From Rhizomys pruinosus (lineage: Eukaryota > Chordata > Mammalia > Rodentia > Spalacidae), in contig VZQC01012261.1 of assembly GCA_009823505.1 (NCBI GenBank), positions 922,471 to 986,470 on the forward strand: 64,000 bases of DNA, in the 5' to 3' direction. This document shows, piece by piece, positions 1-10,859 of this stretch. The position numbers and the translations under genes were made by a program. Positions within the stretch are counted from its first letter, which is position 1. Each line of letters begins with the position of its first letter. A model generated the notes under the pieces. That model was not told the origin of the DNA and did no database searches. It saw nothing but the letters and a program-made list of their open reading frames with translations.

Positions 1-224
1 GAAGAAGAAATACTATGTGATTCCACTTACATGGACAACTCACAACTCACGAAAGCTGCTCCCTGGAGTTCCTCATACAATTTGCAGGAAGCCATATTTT
101 CTTTCCTATAATTGCTTACTGCTATGTGAATCTCATACTTTTCTGAGATTTCTAAGCCTGGTTCAGTTTCCTTAGGTTTCTGAATCTTTTTCTTGTTGTT
201 TTTGTTTTGTTGCTGTTGTTCTTC

Positions 225-382
225 TTTGAGACAGGGTATCATTACTATACAGCCCTGGCTGGCCTGGAATGTACAGCCCTAGCTGCTATGTAGATAGACT
301 AGGCTGGCTTTGAACTCACAGAGATCCACCCTCTGCTTCCAGTGCTGGAGGAATAATGGTATATATATGCCACCATACCTAT
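225..382 (-). mobile_element. B1 SINE, diverged
   Basis: The reverse complement of a 7SL-derived B1 is seen: a pol III B1 end with the GAGACAGGG block, then the GCTGGCCTGGAA and TTTGAACTCACAGAGATCCACC blocks. Several substitutions and a TA-rich insertion show that it is old. The T-rich stretch just to the left is its decayed A-tail. Confidence 0.85.
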
Positions 383-565
383 CAAGCTTCCTGAGACTTG
401 GGAGCGTCCCTCCCCTGACTACTAAGGAATGCATTCAATTAAGAACACAAATAACTAAAATTCCATTTTAAAGAAAATTCTATATCCATCTATTAATCTT
501 GTCCATCTGATGGAAAGCAACAAACCACTTGACTTTGTTGCTCTTTGTGGTTTTCTGTGTGTGTC

Positions 566-614
566 TGGTTGGTTGGTTGGTTGGTTGGTTGGTTGGTTGG
601 TTTGTTGGTTGGTG
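566..614. repeat. (TTGG)n simple repeat
   Basis: About twelve near-perfect TTGG units lie directly before a weak SINE-like stretch that runs to about 733. That stretch keeps a GACACAGGGTC block and a GAGTGCTAGGATTACAG block, as expected of a very decayed minus-strand B1. The microsatellite probably grew from the SINE tail. Confidence 0.85.
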
Positions 615-733
615 GTTTTTGACACAGGGTCACACAGCACAACCCAGGCAACCTTGAAGTTACCATCTTCCAACCATTGCTTCCTGAGTGCTAGGATTAC
701 AGTTTGAGTCTGTACCACTATGTTCCACATGGT

Positions 734-2143
734 TTTGCTGCTTTTTAACTGAAATCTACTAATTCTGTTAAATTAAAAAAATAACCTCCAACCTAAGACA
801 ACAAATTAAATGTCAGATTTCAGCTTTGTATGATTCTAACCCATGTCACACACAAAAAATGCAAGCTGCTGAAAGATTTGTAATTACCACAACTAGTGCT
901 ATATGCAGGCAGCCTATAATATGAAAGGTATCATGTGAATATAAAATGCACAATTCATTCAAAATGCATGCTAAAAGAATATTCATTAATAGATGAACAT
1001 CACTGTTGCATTATTCTCTTCAGTGGGTCAGAGTTAAAAGCTGTCCAAATAACAGATTTTTATGTTTTTTTAATAATCTCCATATATCTCAGGGCAAGAA
1101 ATTATTTTTTTCCTGTTCCAGTGTCATCAATAGATTAACGATTGCCACACGTGAAGCCTGGCTATCAGAAATTCCCAAATTAACAGCCATGTGTGGCTCT
1201 GAAAATTCAGCAGAACCATTTTTCTCTGAAGATATGATTCCATTGGGCTATCAAAGAGATTATTTTTTTCTCAGAAAACAAGGAGTATTAAATTTGTTAT
1301 AGTGACAGCAATGAAATGAGACTTAGAAGTAATAATGACTCACTCTTGTCACGAATAGCTTCTGCTGGGGTAGGTATCACTGCCATTTAGAAAACTTTAT
1401 TGAGCACCCTGTGGGGACTACATGGAACTTAAAATTCTAGTCAAGGATAAATGACCCTACCCAGAGCCATGGGCAAACACACATGTAGTACATACAAGCA
1501 AATACATTTTTTAGTTGGAAATAAGTTTCCAAATGAGTATTTCATTTTTATGTGATAAATAAGCTAAAGTTCCAATGGAAAAAGTTTTCTTAGATATAAA
1601 TTCTAAACTATGACTCCAGCTAGCCATTATTAACTTGACTTCTTCATCCAAAAGACAAGCTGGATAAGAATGACAGTCCTGAGTCCCTGGAGACAAAGTC
1701 TTCACTATTTACCTGCCTTTGCCTTGAAATGAAACTCTGCAGCTCCTGGAAGGGCAAGGCAAGAAAGCACACAAACCAGCTGCTCACAGAGGATGCTACT
1801 TACCCACAGAAGACAGACAGGTTTTCAGACTAAAACAAATGCAAAATTTCAAACTTCATTAGAATGGAAAAATTACAAATGTTAATTAATTTTTTGGAAT
1901 GCTGAGCACTGAACTCAGGTCCACACATAAGCTAGGCAAGTACCTTATCAGTAAGTTACATCTCTTCTATAGAACTGCTTTATTATACAAGTTCCAAGAC
2001 ATTCTTAATTGCAGGTTGTAGGCGATTGATTTTTATGTCCTCAAAATAACTTTAGGATCAGGTGTGTTTAAAGCCCTTGAAATGATCTATATAATGATAC
2101 CAATACATTAACGATTGGTCGAAAAAGCGAAGTGAAGCAAGCT

Positions 2144-2146
<3 letters not shown>
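734..2146. other. Anonymous sequence with an ID-like remnant
   Basis: I see no gene or recognisable full repeat here. A short minus-strand ID/B4-like remnant (GCTAGGCAAGTACC block) lies near 1897-1970. Two sets of splice-like signals on the minus strand, at 1713-1745 and 1804-1829, are treated under findings. They are too short to annotate as exons. Confidence 0.5.

Positions 2147-2181
<35 letters not shown>
2147..2181. repeat. (AG)n microsatellite
   Basis: This is a run of about 17 uninterrupted AG dinucleotides, with nothing coding on either side. Confidence 0.95.
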
Positions 2182-2187
<6 letters not shown>

Positions 2188-2437
2188 AAGCCAAATTTGA
2201 GCTGTGTTATAAATTCTGAGGTTACCCGCATCTAGCTTAGTCTAGGTACCCAGAAAAATCAATTATTGATGGTTTTGCCTCTGTGGTGCTGGATAAAGTA
2301 TGACTAGGAGGGTGAGCAAGTGACTGAATGATGAGTGAAAAATGAATGAGTGAGGATGTGCCAGAAGGCAAGGATCCCTGAATTCGAATTGAAAATGAAT
2401 AGAAAGTCTTGTGTAGCATAAGAGTTTTTGATGGACT

Positions 2438-2440
<3 letters not shown>

Positions 2441-2521
<81 letters not shown>

Positions 2522-2758
2522 TAATTTTATTTATTTCCATATGTGTATGAATGTACTGTCTGCATGCAAGTCTGTGCACCCGTGTCGTGCAATGCCGCGG
2601 AGGTCAGAAGAGGGTCTCGGATTCCCCTGGAACTGGAGTTCTCCTGGAATTGGAGTTTCAGACGGTTCTCGGCCGCCATGTGGGTGCTGGGGATCGAACC
2701 CGGGTCCTCTGTAAGAGCGGTCAGCGCTCTTAACCGCTAGGCCATCTCTCCAGCCCCC
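2441..2758 (-). mobile_element. Young B2 SINE with an about 80-nt A-tail
   Basis: This is a full-length B2 on the minus strand. The head begins GGGGGCTGGAGAGATGGCC, followed by an A-box-like TGGCCTAGCGG and a B box GGTTCGATCCC. The body contains a 17-bp direct duplication (AACTCCAATTCCAGGAG / AACTCCAGTTCCAGGGG). The tail is an unbroken T-run on the plus strand at 2441-2519. A perfect 13-bp target-site duplication, TTGATGGACTTCT, lies at 2428-2440 and 2759-2771. The uninterrupted tail and perfect duplication mark a recent insertion. Confidence 0.95.
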
Positions 2759-2771
2759 TTGATGGACTTCT

Positions 2772-3988
2772 TACTTTATAGCCAAGGACTTTCTCAAGCT
2801 CCTCATTTCAGTCATGACAATGGTAGTGAAAGAGAGGCAGTCACCTCTATTTTCAAGCAATTCTCTTTCAATCAACTTTTAATTATCCTAAAGGAGGAAA
2901 CCACTGATGCAGATAATCCCCAAATCTCTTTTTGGAATGCATTAGGCAATAGCTTTTTTTTAAAAAACAGTACTTTGACTTCCTAATTGTGCTTTGATTA
3001 TATTTATATCATAGTTATTAAGAATTCCCTTAGCAGAGAGGATGAAAGGTCAGGTAATCTATAACTATGAGTGATGTGCTCAGGTTGGCCCTGAATTAAT
3101 ATAGACCTTAATCTAGGACCTCATATTTAAAATGCATTGCGCTAAACACTTTGAGGTAAACAAGACCATAGCAGATGTTTAAGACTCAAAATTATTTGAT
3201 TTTCATTACTGAGACTCTGTTAGATAGTAGATACTTTTCTATGAGTTTGGCTACAAGAATTAAAACACAATCTTATACAACCAGGAATGAAATATAAATG
3301 TGTAATTTCGAGCTCCCTACACAGACAAGTTCTCCATGTATCTCTATGTATCTTGAATGATAAATGGGTAGAAAAGCTTTAGAAGGATTCTCTAGAGGCA
3401 GATTGTCCAATCAAACTATAACATGAACTCCATATGCTAATTTAAATTTTCTATAGTCAATTTACGAAGGGAAGAATAAGCATGCAAATTACTCTTAATA
3501 ATACATTTTTTCAAACCCACAAATTCAAACTATTATTTCAACATGTAATCAATATAAAAATTGTATTTTACATTTTTCTAGTTTAGACTAAGTCTTCAAA
3601 ATCTGTTATGCATTTTATACTTGAAGCAGCTCAAACTAGTTTATTTCAAAGTATTTAATAGCCATGCATGACTTTAGGATATCATATTGAGAAGCATAGT
3701 TCTAGAACACTGCTTCTAATACTGTTGTCTAGGGATCAGCTACCTGGACAGCATCTGAGAAGATGTTAGAAATGCAGAACCTCAGGCTACATTTCAGGCC
3801 TAATGATCAAAACCTGCATTTTAAGCTAGTAAGATTAGTCCCATGCACATTAGAGTTTGAGAAGTATCAGTATAGTTGGAAGTTCTGAATTCTGACCTAG
3901 ACTTGAAGTCCTTAATGAATATTTAAGAGCCAACCATGATTAGGACCTGTGAGAGATTAGAATTTAACAACAATTAAGAAACTGGATT
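2772..3988. other. Anonymous AT-rich sequence
   Basis: There is no open reading frame of note, no recognised repeat and no RNA gene in this stretch. It reads as ordinary intergenic or intronic DNA. Confidence 0.5.
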
Positions 3989-4463
3989 TAGGTGCTAGAG
4001 TGATGACTCAGCAGTTAAAAGCACTGACTTCGGGGCTGGAGAGATAGCCTAGCGGTTAAGAGCACTGACTGCTCTTGCAGAGGACCCGGGTTCAATTCCC
4101 AGCACCCACATGGCAGCTAAGAACCATCTGTAACTCCAATTCGAGAACTCCAGTTCCAGGGGAATCTGAGACCCTCTTCTGACCTCCATAGCATTGCACC
4201 ACACGGGTACACAAACCTACATGCAGACACAGACAGTACATTCATACATATACAAAAATAAATAAAAATTTAAAAAAAGCACGGACTGCTCTTGCAGAGG
4301 ATCTGGGTTTGAATCCCAGCACCCATGTGGTGGCTAGCAATTGTCCATAACTCTAGTTCCAGGGTGTCTAACACCTTCTTCTGACCCGGGCAGGCATTGC
4401 ATGACATGGTGCACTTACAAGCAGGCAATACACTCATACACATAAAATAAAATGTGAAAAAGA
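3989..4463 (+). mobile_element. Old B2 SINE split by a younger B2
   Basis: The head (GGTGCTAGAGTGATGACTCAGCAGTTAAAAGCACTGACT) stops at about 4029 and the body resumes at about 4280 with GACTGCTCTTGCAGAGG. The gap is filled exactly by a younger B2. The older element has the GCTCAG-type A box, lacks the 17-bp body duplication and is much more diverged. Confidence 0.9.
4030..4274 (+). mobile_element. Young B2 SINE nested in an older B2
   Basis: A full B2 of the GCCTAGCGG subfamily is flanked by AAAAGCACTGACT (4017-4029) and AAAAGCACGGACT (4275-4287), a 13-bp target-site duplication with one mismatch. The body duplication is present but shortened. The tail is AAATAAATAAAAATTTAAAAAAA. Confidence 0.93.
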
Positions 4464-5334
4464 AACTGAGTTTAAAAATATTGTCAATATGAATATTTGC
4501 TTCTTAGTCTTCAAAGTGAAACCAGTCTTTTCCATTTTTCAGGACTTACGTTAGGACTGCAGGCAGCATGAGTAAAGAAACAAATAATGCCTGACCTAGA
4601 TGTAGAAGGTTCCACAAATTATGAATATTCATGTGTAAACTTTAGGCTTCAAGATTTTAACTATGGGAAACATGCATGAAACTGGCCAAGTAGAGATACT
4701 TGCAGAATGTCGCTGCTGTTGCCCCCAAGTATCCTTACATTTGTCAGGAGTCTCAAATGAGAACTAAGGTCAGAACTGTTTGACCCAGGGTAGAACAGAG
4801 GCCTGGTGGCAGTAGTCCTGCAGGAACAGTGCAGGTGCAAGGGGTCACATATCCCTGTCCTAAACCTACCATGGCCATCCTCATCCAAACATCTTGTGTA
4901 ACTTTGGACACCTGGTGTAGCATGGAATTAACAGGATGAGAAAGGATGAGAATCACTGGTCCCTAGCACATTTAACATCTGGTCCTTTCAAAACTAATTT
5001 GGCGTGTCGGGTCAAGACACCTTACTCCAGCTGTCAAACTATGTCAGCATATCTGGGAATTTTAGTCAGCTGTAAGTAATGCAGGCCTGGGAACTGGAAA
5101 CCAACGAATATTTTTGTTGGAAGATTAGCAATCCCTACTTCTTTTAAGGATTGTTTGTCAAGAATGTCAGATATCACCCAAAAAAGGCTGTAGCTATGCA
5201 GACTCATGGGCCCCAGGGCATCCCGGGGCTTCTAAAGAAAACTGTAAATCAAAGAAGCTCAGGAAACAAAGGTCATTGTGTAATAATAGAAAAACCCTAG
5301 TTTTGAATTTTATATCTGTTATATTAACCAGTTG

Positions 5335-5600
5335 TTTTCTTTTTTGAGAATTTTATACATGAGCATTGTATTTGCATTATTTCCATCCCACTTAGTTCCC
5401 CCTTCACCCCCACTTATGCCCTCAACTCCATCCTGATTGCTTGTCCTCTTCTTTGGTTATTACTGTTGCATATACATACATTTATAAAAATACATATGGA
5501 TATAACACATTGAGTGGTGCTCGTTCTTAAGCAGTCAGTTTAGTGTCTTATGGCACTGACTTCTGCATCCATCAAACAAGGAGCACAAATCTCTTTGGGA
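5335..5600 (-). mobile_element. L1 3' UTR fragment (Lx-like)
   Basis: The reverse strand matches the rodent L1 3' UTR style: a GAGAATTTTATACATGAGC block, a C-rich TTCCCCCTTCACCCCC block, and a (TACA)n-like stretch before GAGTGGTGCTC. The L1 tail found at 44.1-44.7 kb has the same order of blocks. Confidence 0.65.
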
Positions 5601-6310
5601 AATTCTAGATGTTTTTATAAATTTATTTTATTCTTTATTAAACTAAAATACAAATAAAGTGTACAGCTTTAGCCATTTGTAAGTATACAATTCAGCATCA
5701 CTGAGTACGTTCACGATGTTGTACCACCATTACCACCATCATTTCTAGACATTTTCATCCTTCTAAATTGAAACTATATACCATCTGTTCTCCCTTCAGG
5801 CCCTAGCAACTGAGAAACTGAGACTCTACTCTGTCTCTAAGACTTTTACTTCTCGAGATAATTACATCATACATACATGCTTTTCATGCCTGGCTTTCTG
5901 AGTAGAATGCCTTCAAAATTCATCTATGTCACAACATGGCAGAATTTCTTTCCATTCTAAGGCTTACTGACATTCTTTATGGATTTCTTATATTATTTGA
6001 CCATTCATCTAGCAAGAGAAATTAGCTTTCAACTTTCAGTTGTTATAAATAAAGTTGTTATGAACATGGGCACACATGTTCATGGGTGTTTCTGTGTCTG
6101 CTTTCAATTCTTGGTTTCATAACCCTACAAGTAGAACTATTGGATCACATGGTAGGTAGTTCAAGCTTCTCATTTTCTAAGGAACTGCTCTACTGTTTTC
6201 CTATAGTGAACATACCATTTTACATTCCTGCACGTAATACATGAATGATTCCAGTGCCTTCATGCAGTTGCTAATACCTCTGACATTAGTTTTCTTTTCT
6301 TTTAAATTAA
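5601..6310 (-). mobile_element. Ancient L1 (L1M-type) 3' region
   Basis: The text follows the old mammalian L1 3' region in reverse. It has a 'TTCATCTATGTCACAACATGGCAGAATTTC'-like block, a TAAATAAAGTTGTTATGAACATGGG block, and a TGGATCACATGGTAGG block followed by a TTTTACATTCCTGC block. It is heavily diverged, as expected for a pre-rodent insertion. Confidence 0.7.
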
Positions 6311-6339
6311 TTAGACTTATTTATTTATATTATTATTAT

Positions 6340-6580
6340 TATTTTGGTATTTTTGAGACAGGGTCTCCCTTTAAGTCCCAGCTGGCCTGGAGCTCACTCT
6401 ATAGACCAGGGTGGCCTTGAACTCACAGAGATCCACCTGCCTCTGCAGGAAGATTGAGAATTTGAAGTCATCTTGGGTTACACAGGGTTTTCTCATGTAA
6501 CCCAAGATGACTTCAAATTCTCAATCATCATGCCTCAGCCTCCCAAGTGGTGGGATAACAGGTATATGCTACCACACTTA
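6340..6580 (-). mobile_element. B1 SINE interrupted by a hairpin insertion
   Basis: A minus-strand B1 starts with TTTTTGAGACAGGGTCTCCC and runs to CACCTGCCTCTGCAGG. It resumes after about 80 bases with CCTCAGCCTCCCAAGTGGTGGGATAACAGG. The intervening bases are a perfect inverted repeat with no B1 homology, annotated separately. Confidence 0.85.
6452..6526. repeat. Perfect 31-bp inverted repeat with 13-nt loop
   Basis: The left arm 6452-6482 (starting GATTGAGAATTTGAAGTC) and the right arm 6496-6526 are exact reverse complements, 31 of 31 bases. They are separated by CAGGGTTTTCTCA. The structure sits inside a B1 and is not part of the SINE consensus. It could form a stable DNA or RNA hairpin. 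Confidence 0.97.
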
Positions 6581-6880
6581 AGTTTCCATTTATTAACTTC
6601 ATTGTAGTATTCAGTATTTGTCATGGCAGAATTCAAATATTTTGGATATACTCTTTTAGTGTGAATGTAGTGGCGTGTGGTTGGAAGATAAAGAGTTGAA
6701 TAAAGTACTGTAGCACTACCTGAGCAATGACTCAGCATTGACTGAGACTAGTTAAGGCTAGATTAGGGAAGGGAAAGCCTGTCTATCAAAATGCAAGGAA
6801 AACATAGTTCACCAATGAAAGCTGCAAGATGGAGTTGTACAGATTAAGAGATGCTAAAGTCCAATCAAGACTAACACATT

Positions 6881-7098
6881 GGGGCTGGAGAGATGGCTCA
6901 GTGGTTAAAAGAACTTGCAGAGGATCCAGGTTCAATTCCCAGTATCCACATGGCAGCTAACAACTGTCCATAACTCCAGTTCCAGAGGAATCTGATACTC
7001 TCCTCTGACCTCAGCAGCATTGCATGACAAGGGTGCACTTACACACTTGAAGGCAATACACTCATACATACAGAATAAAAATAATGAATAAAATTTAA
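6881..7098 (+). mobile_element. B2 SINE, older subfamily
   Basis: The head is GGGGCTGGAGAGATGGCTCAG. The anticodon-arm region is shortened (AAAAGAACTTGCAGAGG), followed by the B box GGTTCAATTCC and a body without the 17-bp duplication. It ends in a CTCATACATACAGAATAAAA tail that runs into a short tandem duplication. Confidence 0.9.
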
Positions 7099-7144
7099 CA
7101 AAAGACTACAGAATAAAAATAATGAATAAAATTTAACAAAAGAC
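7069..7144. repeat. 38-bp tandem duplication in the B2 tail
   Basis: The unit 7069-7106 (TACAGAATAAAAATAATGAA...) is repeated exactly at 7107-7144. It covers the B2 tail plus the first flanking bases, so it arose after the SINE inserted. Confidence 0.95.
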
Positions 7145-7296
7145 TAAGACATCCAAATGGACATGAGTTTTGGAGGTCAGTCTTCCTCCGTACAGGATAT
7201 GATTGGACTATTATCATAATTAAACAATAAGCCCAGTTGTAGGAATGATCTCAGACTCACAGGGAGCTCATGCCACCCTAATAATACCCAGATTTA

Positions 7297-7438
7297 GCTG
7301 GGCGTGGTAGCACATGCCTTTAATCCTAGCATTTGGGAGGCAGAGGCAGGCGGATCTTTGTGAGTTCAAGGCCAACCTGGTCTACAGAGTGAATTCCAGG
7401 ACAGCTGGGGCTACAGGGAGACCCTGTCTTAAAAAGAC

Positions 7439-7477
<39 letters not shown>
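7297..7477 (+). mobile_element. B1 SINE
   Basis: A full-length plus-strand B1 runs from GCTGGGCGTGGTAGCACATG through the CAGGCGGATCTTTGTGAGTT block and GGGGCTACAGGGAGACCCTG into an A-tract. The TACAGGGAGACC wording is shared by most young B1 copies in the window. A tract of 34 A, one C and four A is followed at once by 37 T. Confidence 0.95.

Positions 7478-7514
<37 letters not shown>
7439..7514. repeat. Abutting poly(A)/poly(T) tracts
   Basis: The A-run 7439-7472 (then CAAAA) is followed directly by a T-run at 7478-7514. Together they form an almost perfect inverted repeat able to snap back. The A-run is the B1 tail. The T-run may be the tail of a lost minus-strand element. Confidence 0.9.
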
Positions 7515-7518
<4 letters not shown>

Positions 7519-8459
7519 GCACCTTTTTTAAAAAACATGTCTACTATAATGGTATGCCACGAAGACCCAGGCAGAAGACTTCCCTCTAGCCCCACTATAT
7601 CACAGGACTAGATGTCTAATAAAGAATTGATAAAGACTGATGCTAAAATATCCTGACAATTACCGTTCTGTTCTGAAAAGTTAAATTATAAACAAAATGG
7701 GTATGAAGAAAAGCTAATTTGAAAATAAATTTATAAGAAATTTTCTCATTGTGTTTATAGTTAATAAATAAAATTTTATATATTTAAACTGAGTTAGTAA
7801 GTACTAAATTAAACAGCAGAAAATGAATGTGATGCCCTTAAGACTGAAATTTTCTAAGAATAGTCTAAATTTCTATTAGATGAGATATGTTGAAATTTCT
7901 TAGCAAAAATTCACTTAATTCTTTTTTTTGGGAAAGTGAAAAAGACATATTTATTGGAGTGGAATGGGGAACACATGCACCCATATTTACACATATGTGT
8001 GCTAAAATGCAATAGAAATGGCTCAGATCTTCAGGCAAAATTAATTTTTCTCTCTTGAGTTCCTTTATTCACTTGAGTAAAAGTCTTAGGAATCAGGGCA
8101 TTATTAAGTCAGAATTAAGTCAGTACTTGTTGGAATCTATCAATATTTGAACTGTTACTTAAGAATCACGGAAATCACTGACATGTGTTGGGAAGGCCAA
8201 GTATGGTTTCAAAATTGAAACGAATTCTTAAAAAATACAATCAAGAATGAAATTTGTTTTTCTGCATCTGTTCTTGTTAAAGGTAATTTAAATGTCTTTG
8301 ATCTAAGAGAAAGAATGATTTCTATGTATTTAGGAGGGACAAAAATCTGAATTAATATGGTTTAATCTCCTACACACTTCCAAACCTGCTGCTTACATTC
8401 TACTAACCTGTATGAATCTGTCTCCAGATTCATCGCTGTCTCCAGAATATCATTTCTTT
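7515..8459. other. Anonymous sequence
   Basis: No repeat or coding signal was recognised. The stretch is AT-rich. Confidence 0.45.
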
Positions 8460-8760
8460 CACAAGAGTTTGTCAAGTGCTCTGTTAGTCACCTTGGGCAA
8501 CCACAGTTCAATGCAATAGATGGGTGTAACAGCAGAAAGTTACCTTCCCAGTCTAGAAGTGAGAAATCCAACATCAAGTGACATCAAGGTGGGTTCCAAT
8601 GAGACCTCTCTCTCTTCCTGCCATCTGGGTGGCTGTCCCTTCTTGGTATGGCCTCTTCTTTGTGCATGTCTGAGAGTAAGCTCTGCTGTCTCTCTTTTTA
8701 TAAGGACATCAGTCCCACGGGATCAGAGCCCACTCTTACACCTTTAATTACTATTGATGG
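8460..8760. mobile_element. Possible MaLR/MLT1-type LTR remnant
   Basis: The order of blocks CTGCTGTCTCTCTTTTTATAAGGACATCAGTCCCACGGGATCAGAGCCC is typical of the reverse complement of old MLT1-like LTRs. The rest is too diverged to bound precisely. Confidence 0.4.
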
Positions 8761-9339
8761 GTAGGGTTTCTTCATATGAAATTAGAGAAACCCAGTTCTA
8801 TCCATAGCAAGGTCCTAGTACCATGCAAACTCTAAAGTAGGCACTAATATGTAGTATTGAACAAGATGGTCCCTGTCCATCTCACCACTCAGGTTCCAAT
8901 CTAGTCAGGAAGGTACGGGGCAAATCAATAATTACATAGCATTATTTGATTGTTCTTTAGGGTGAGCACATCTTGGGGTAAACTAGATTAGATAGCAGGC
9001 CCGATGGCAGCACTTGTCTGAAAGCTTTGAGGTTGACATCAAGGTTCACAAGATGAAAGCTGTGACTGCATCCTCAATGAAAACTCTTAGAGAAGATCCT
9101 GCTCTGGTTTTCCCAGAAGAGTCTCAGAGCCGGGGCGAAGAGTGTTGAAAGGCCAGCTCTGCTCCTGCACTCCAGGACTTAAGGTGGATATCACAGTTGG
9201 GAATCCTACAGATCTAAGCAATGTGTTGATACAGTTCCACTCACTGAGGCAGATGTGGAGACTGACTGTTGATGAGCAGCAGAGCGAGCACAGCTGCTGT
9301 ATCTTCATTTTCTTCTTTCATAGTTGATACAGATTCAGT

Positions 9340-9490
9340 ATTTATTTTGGTATCATTGAGACAGCGTCTCCCTGTAGCCCCAGCTGGCCTGGGACTCAAT
9401 ATGTAGAACAGGCTGGCTTTGAACTCCTAGATATCTGCCTGCCTCTCTCCCTCCCTCCTGGGACTAACGGCGTGCACTACCACACCCAGC
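9340..9490 (-). mobile_element. B1 SINE with target-site duplication
   Basis: A minus-strand B1 (GAGACAGCGTCTCCCTGTAGCCCC to CACTACCACACCCAGC) is flanked by the 11-bp duplication ACAGATTCAGT at 9329-9339 and 9491-9501. Confidence 0.92.
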
Positions 9491-9585
9491 ACAGATTCAG
9501 TCTTGAAATGGAGTATAAAAGGGGAAAAAAAAAAAGAACTAAAGAGGAAGTCAACTGGAACTGAATAAAAGAAGGAGAGAGAAAG

Positions 9586-9588
<3 letters not shown>

Positions 9589-9639
<51 letters not shown>
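9589..9639. repeat. (GA)n microsatellite
   Basis: About 25 AG units are preceded by an imperfect purine stretch from 9570. No coding meaning is seen. Confidence 0.95.
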
Positions 9640-9642
<3 letters not shown>

Positions 9643-10299
9643 CGGTGAGAAAAACTATGAAGCATCCATCAAAACAGAAGTATCTGCATTGTGACCCACC
9701 TTCCAGGGTCCAGCCTCTGCATCATCTAATGTTTTACCTGTGTCCTGCTGTCTTGGCACTTTTCTTTCTCTTCATAATTTTCCTGATACCTGGAAGCATT
9801 TCATTTATGTGGCAGAAATTTCCACATGTTAAGAATGTTGGTTAATTTTTTATATAAAAATGATTTAAAATAGATGGCTGTGGCAAATATTGCCACTCAC
9901 CATATATCTCCTCCCCAGCTTTTCCATGTGTCAATACCACACCAAATTTCCATCATTTTGATCACAGATATTAAGTACTTTAAATATAGATGCGAACTTC
10001 TTCCCCCTGTCACTCCCCGCCTGCTTTTGACACGGATTTAGATATTTATAGCCATTGTATAATATTGTTTTGTAGGTTTAAAAATGTTATAATACTATAA
10101 GGAGTCTTCTGAGGTAGTTTTTCCTCTCTCTGCTTTATGTTTTTGAGATGAATGCTTGCAGATACAGGCAGCTCTAATTCAGTGTTTTTAGTACTGTAGA
10201 ATGTTAAGTGAATTTACTTCAGTACATTTTTCAGGTTTCTAAGAAATGTATATATATTTGGTAGTACCTCCCTGGAAATGGAAATTCAATTTTTTTTCT

Positions 10300-10720
10300 T
10301 TTTCTGCAAAATATCAATACATTTTATTTACCTTCACATCTACTGACATATAATTGACAAATAAAAGTGTATATGTATATATATATATATATATGTATAT
10401 GTGTGTGTACAAATTACATTCTATTTATATAGTATGTATTTATATATTACCTCTATATAAATATATTTATATATGAATAAAATACAATTAATGCATAAAT
10501 TTGGCAGTTTAACAAATAGATCCATTATGAAACTATGTACACAAGCTATTAAGATATTTACCACTTTTATCACTTGATATTTGTACCTTTGATTATGGTG
10601 AGAACACAAGATTTACTCTCATAGATCATTTCAAGTGTACAGGATGCACAATATTGGTGACTTTAGTTAATAATAGTTGTAAAACAGAATCATACTGATG
10701 TTCAGAAGTTACTCATCTGT
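10300..10720. mobile_element. Ancient L1 fragment with (TA)n insert
   Basis: Blocks such as TGACATATAATTGACAAATAAAAG, GGTGAGAACACAAGATTTACTCTC and TTTCAAGTGTACAGGATGCACAATATTGGTGAC match the old mammalian L1MA/MB 3' region. A (TA)n microsatellite lies at about 10371-10401. Confidence 0.6.
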
Positions 10721-10859
10721 GTACATGAGCCTTTGTGCTCTCTGATCAAGATCTCCCTGATAGAAATGAAGAATGTTTTCAGTTCTCTTACCATGATAAG
10801 CAATACTGGAGTGAAAAGCTTTGTATTTTATTCTTGTATATATAGTTTTTCTCTTATGT

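Noticed and set aside
566..614. A possible CRISPR-like or tandem gene array from the TTGG repeats
   Set aside because: It is a tetranucleotide microsatellite in a mammalian genome, with no spacers.
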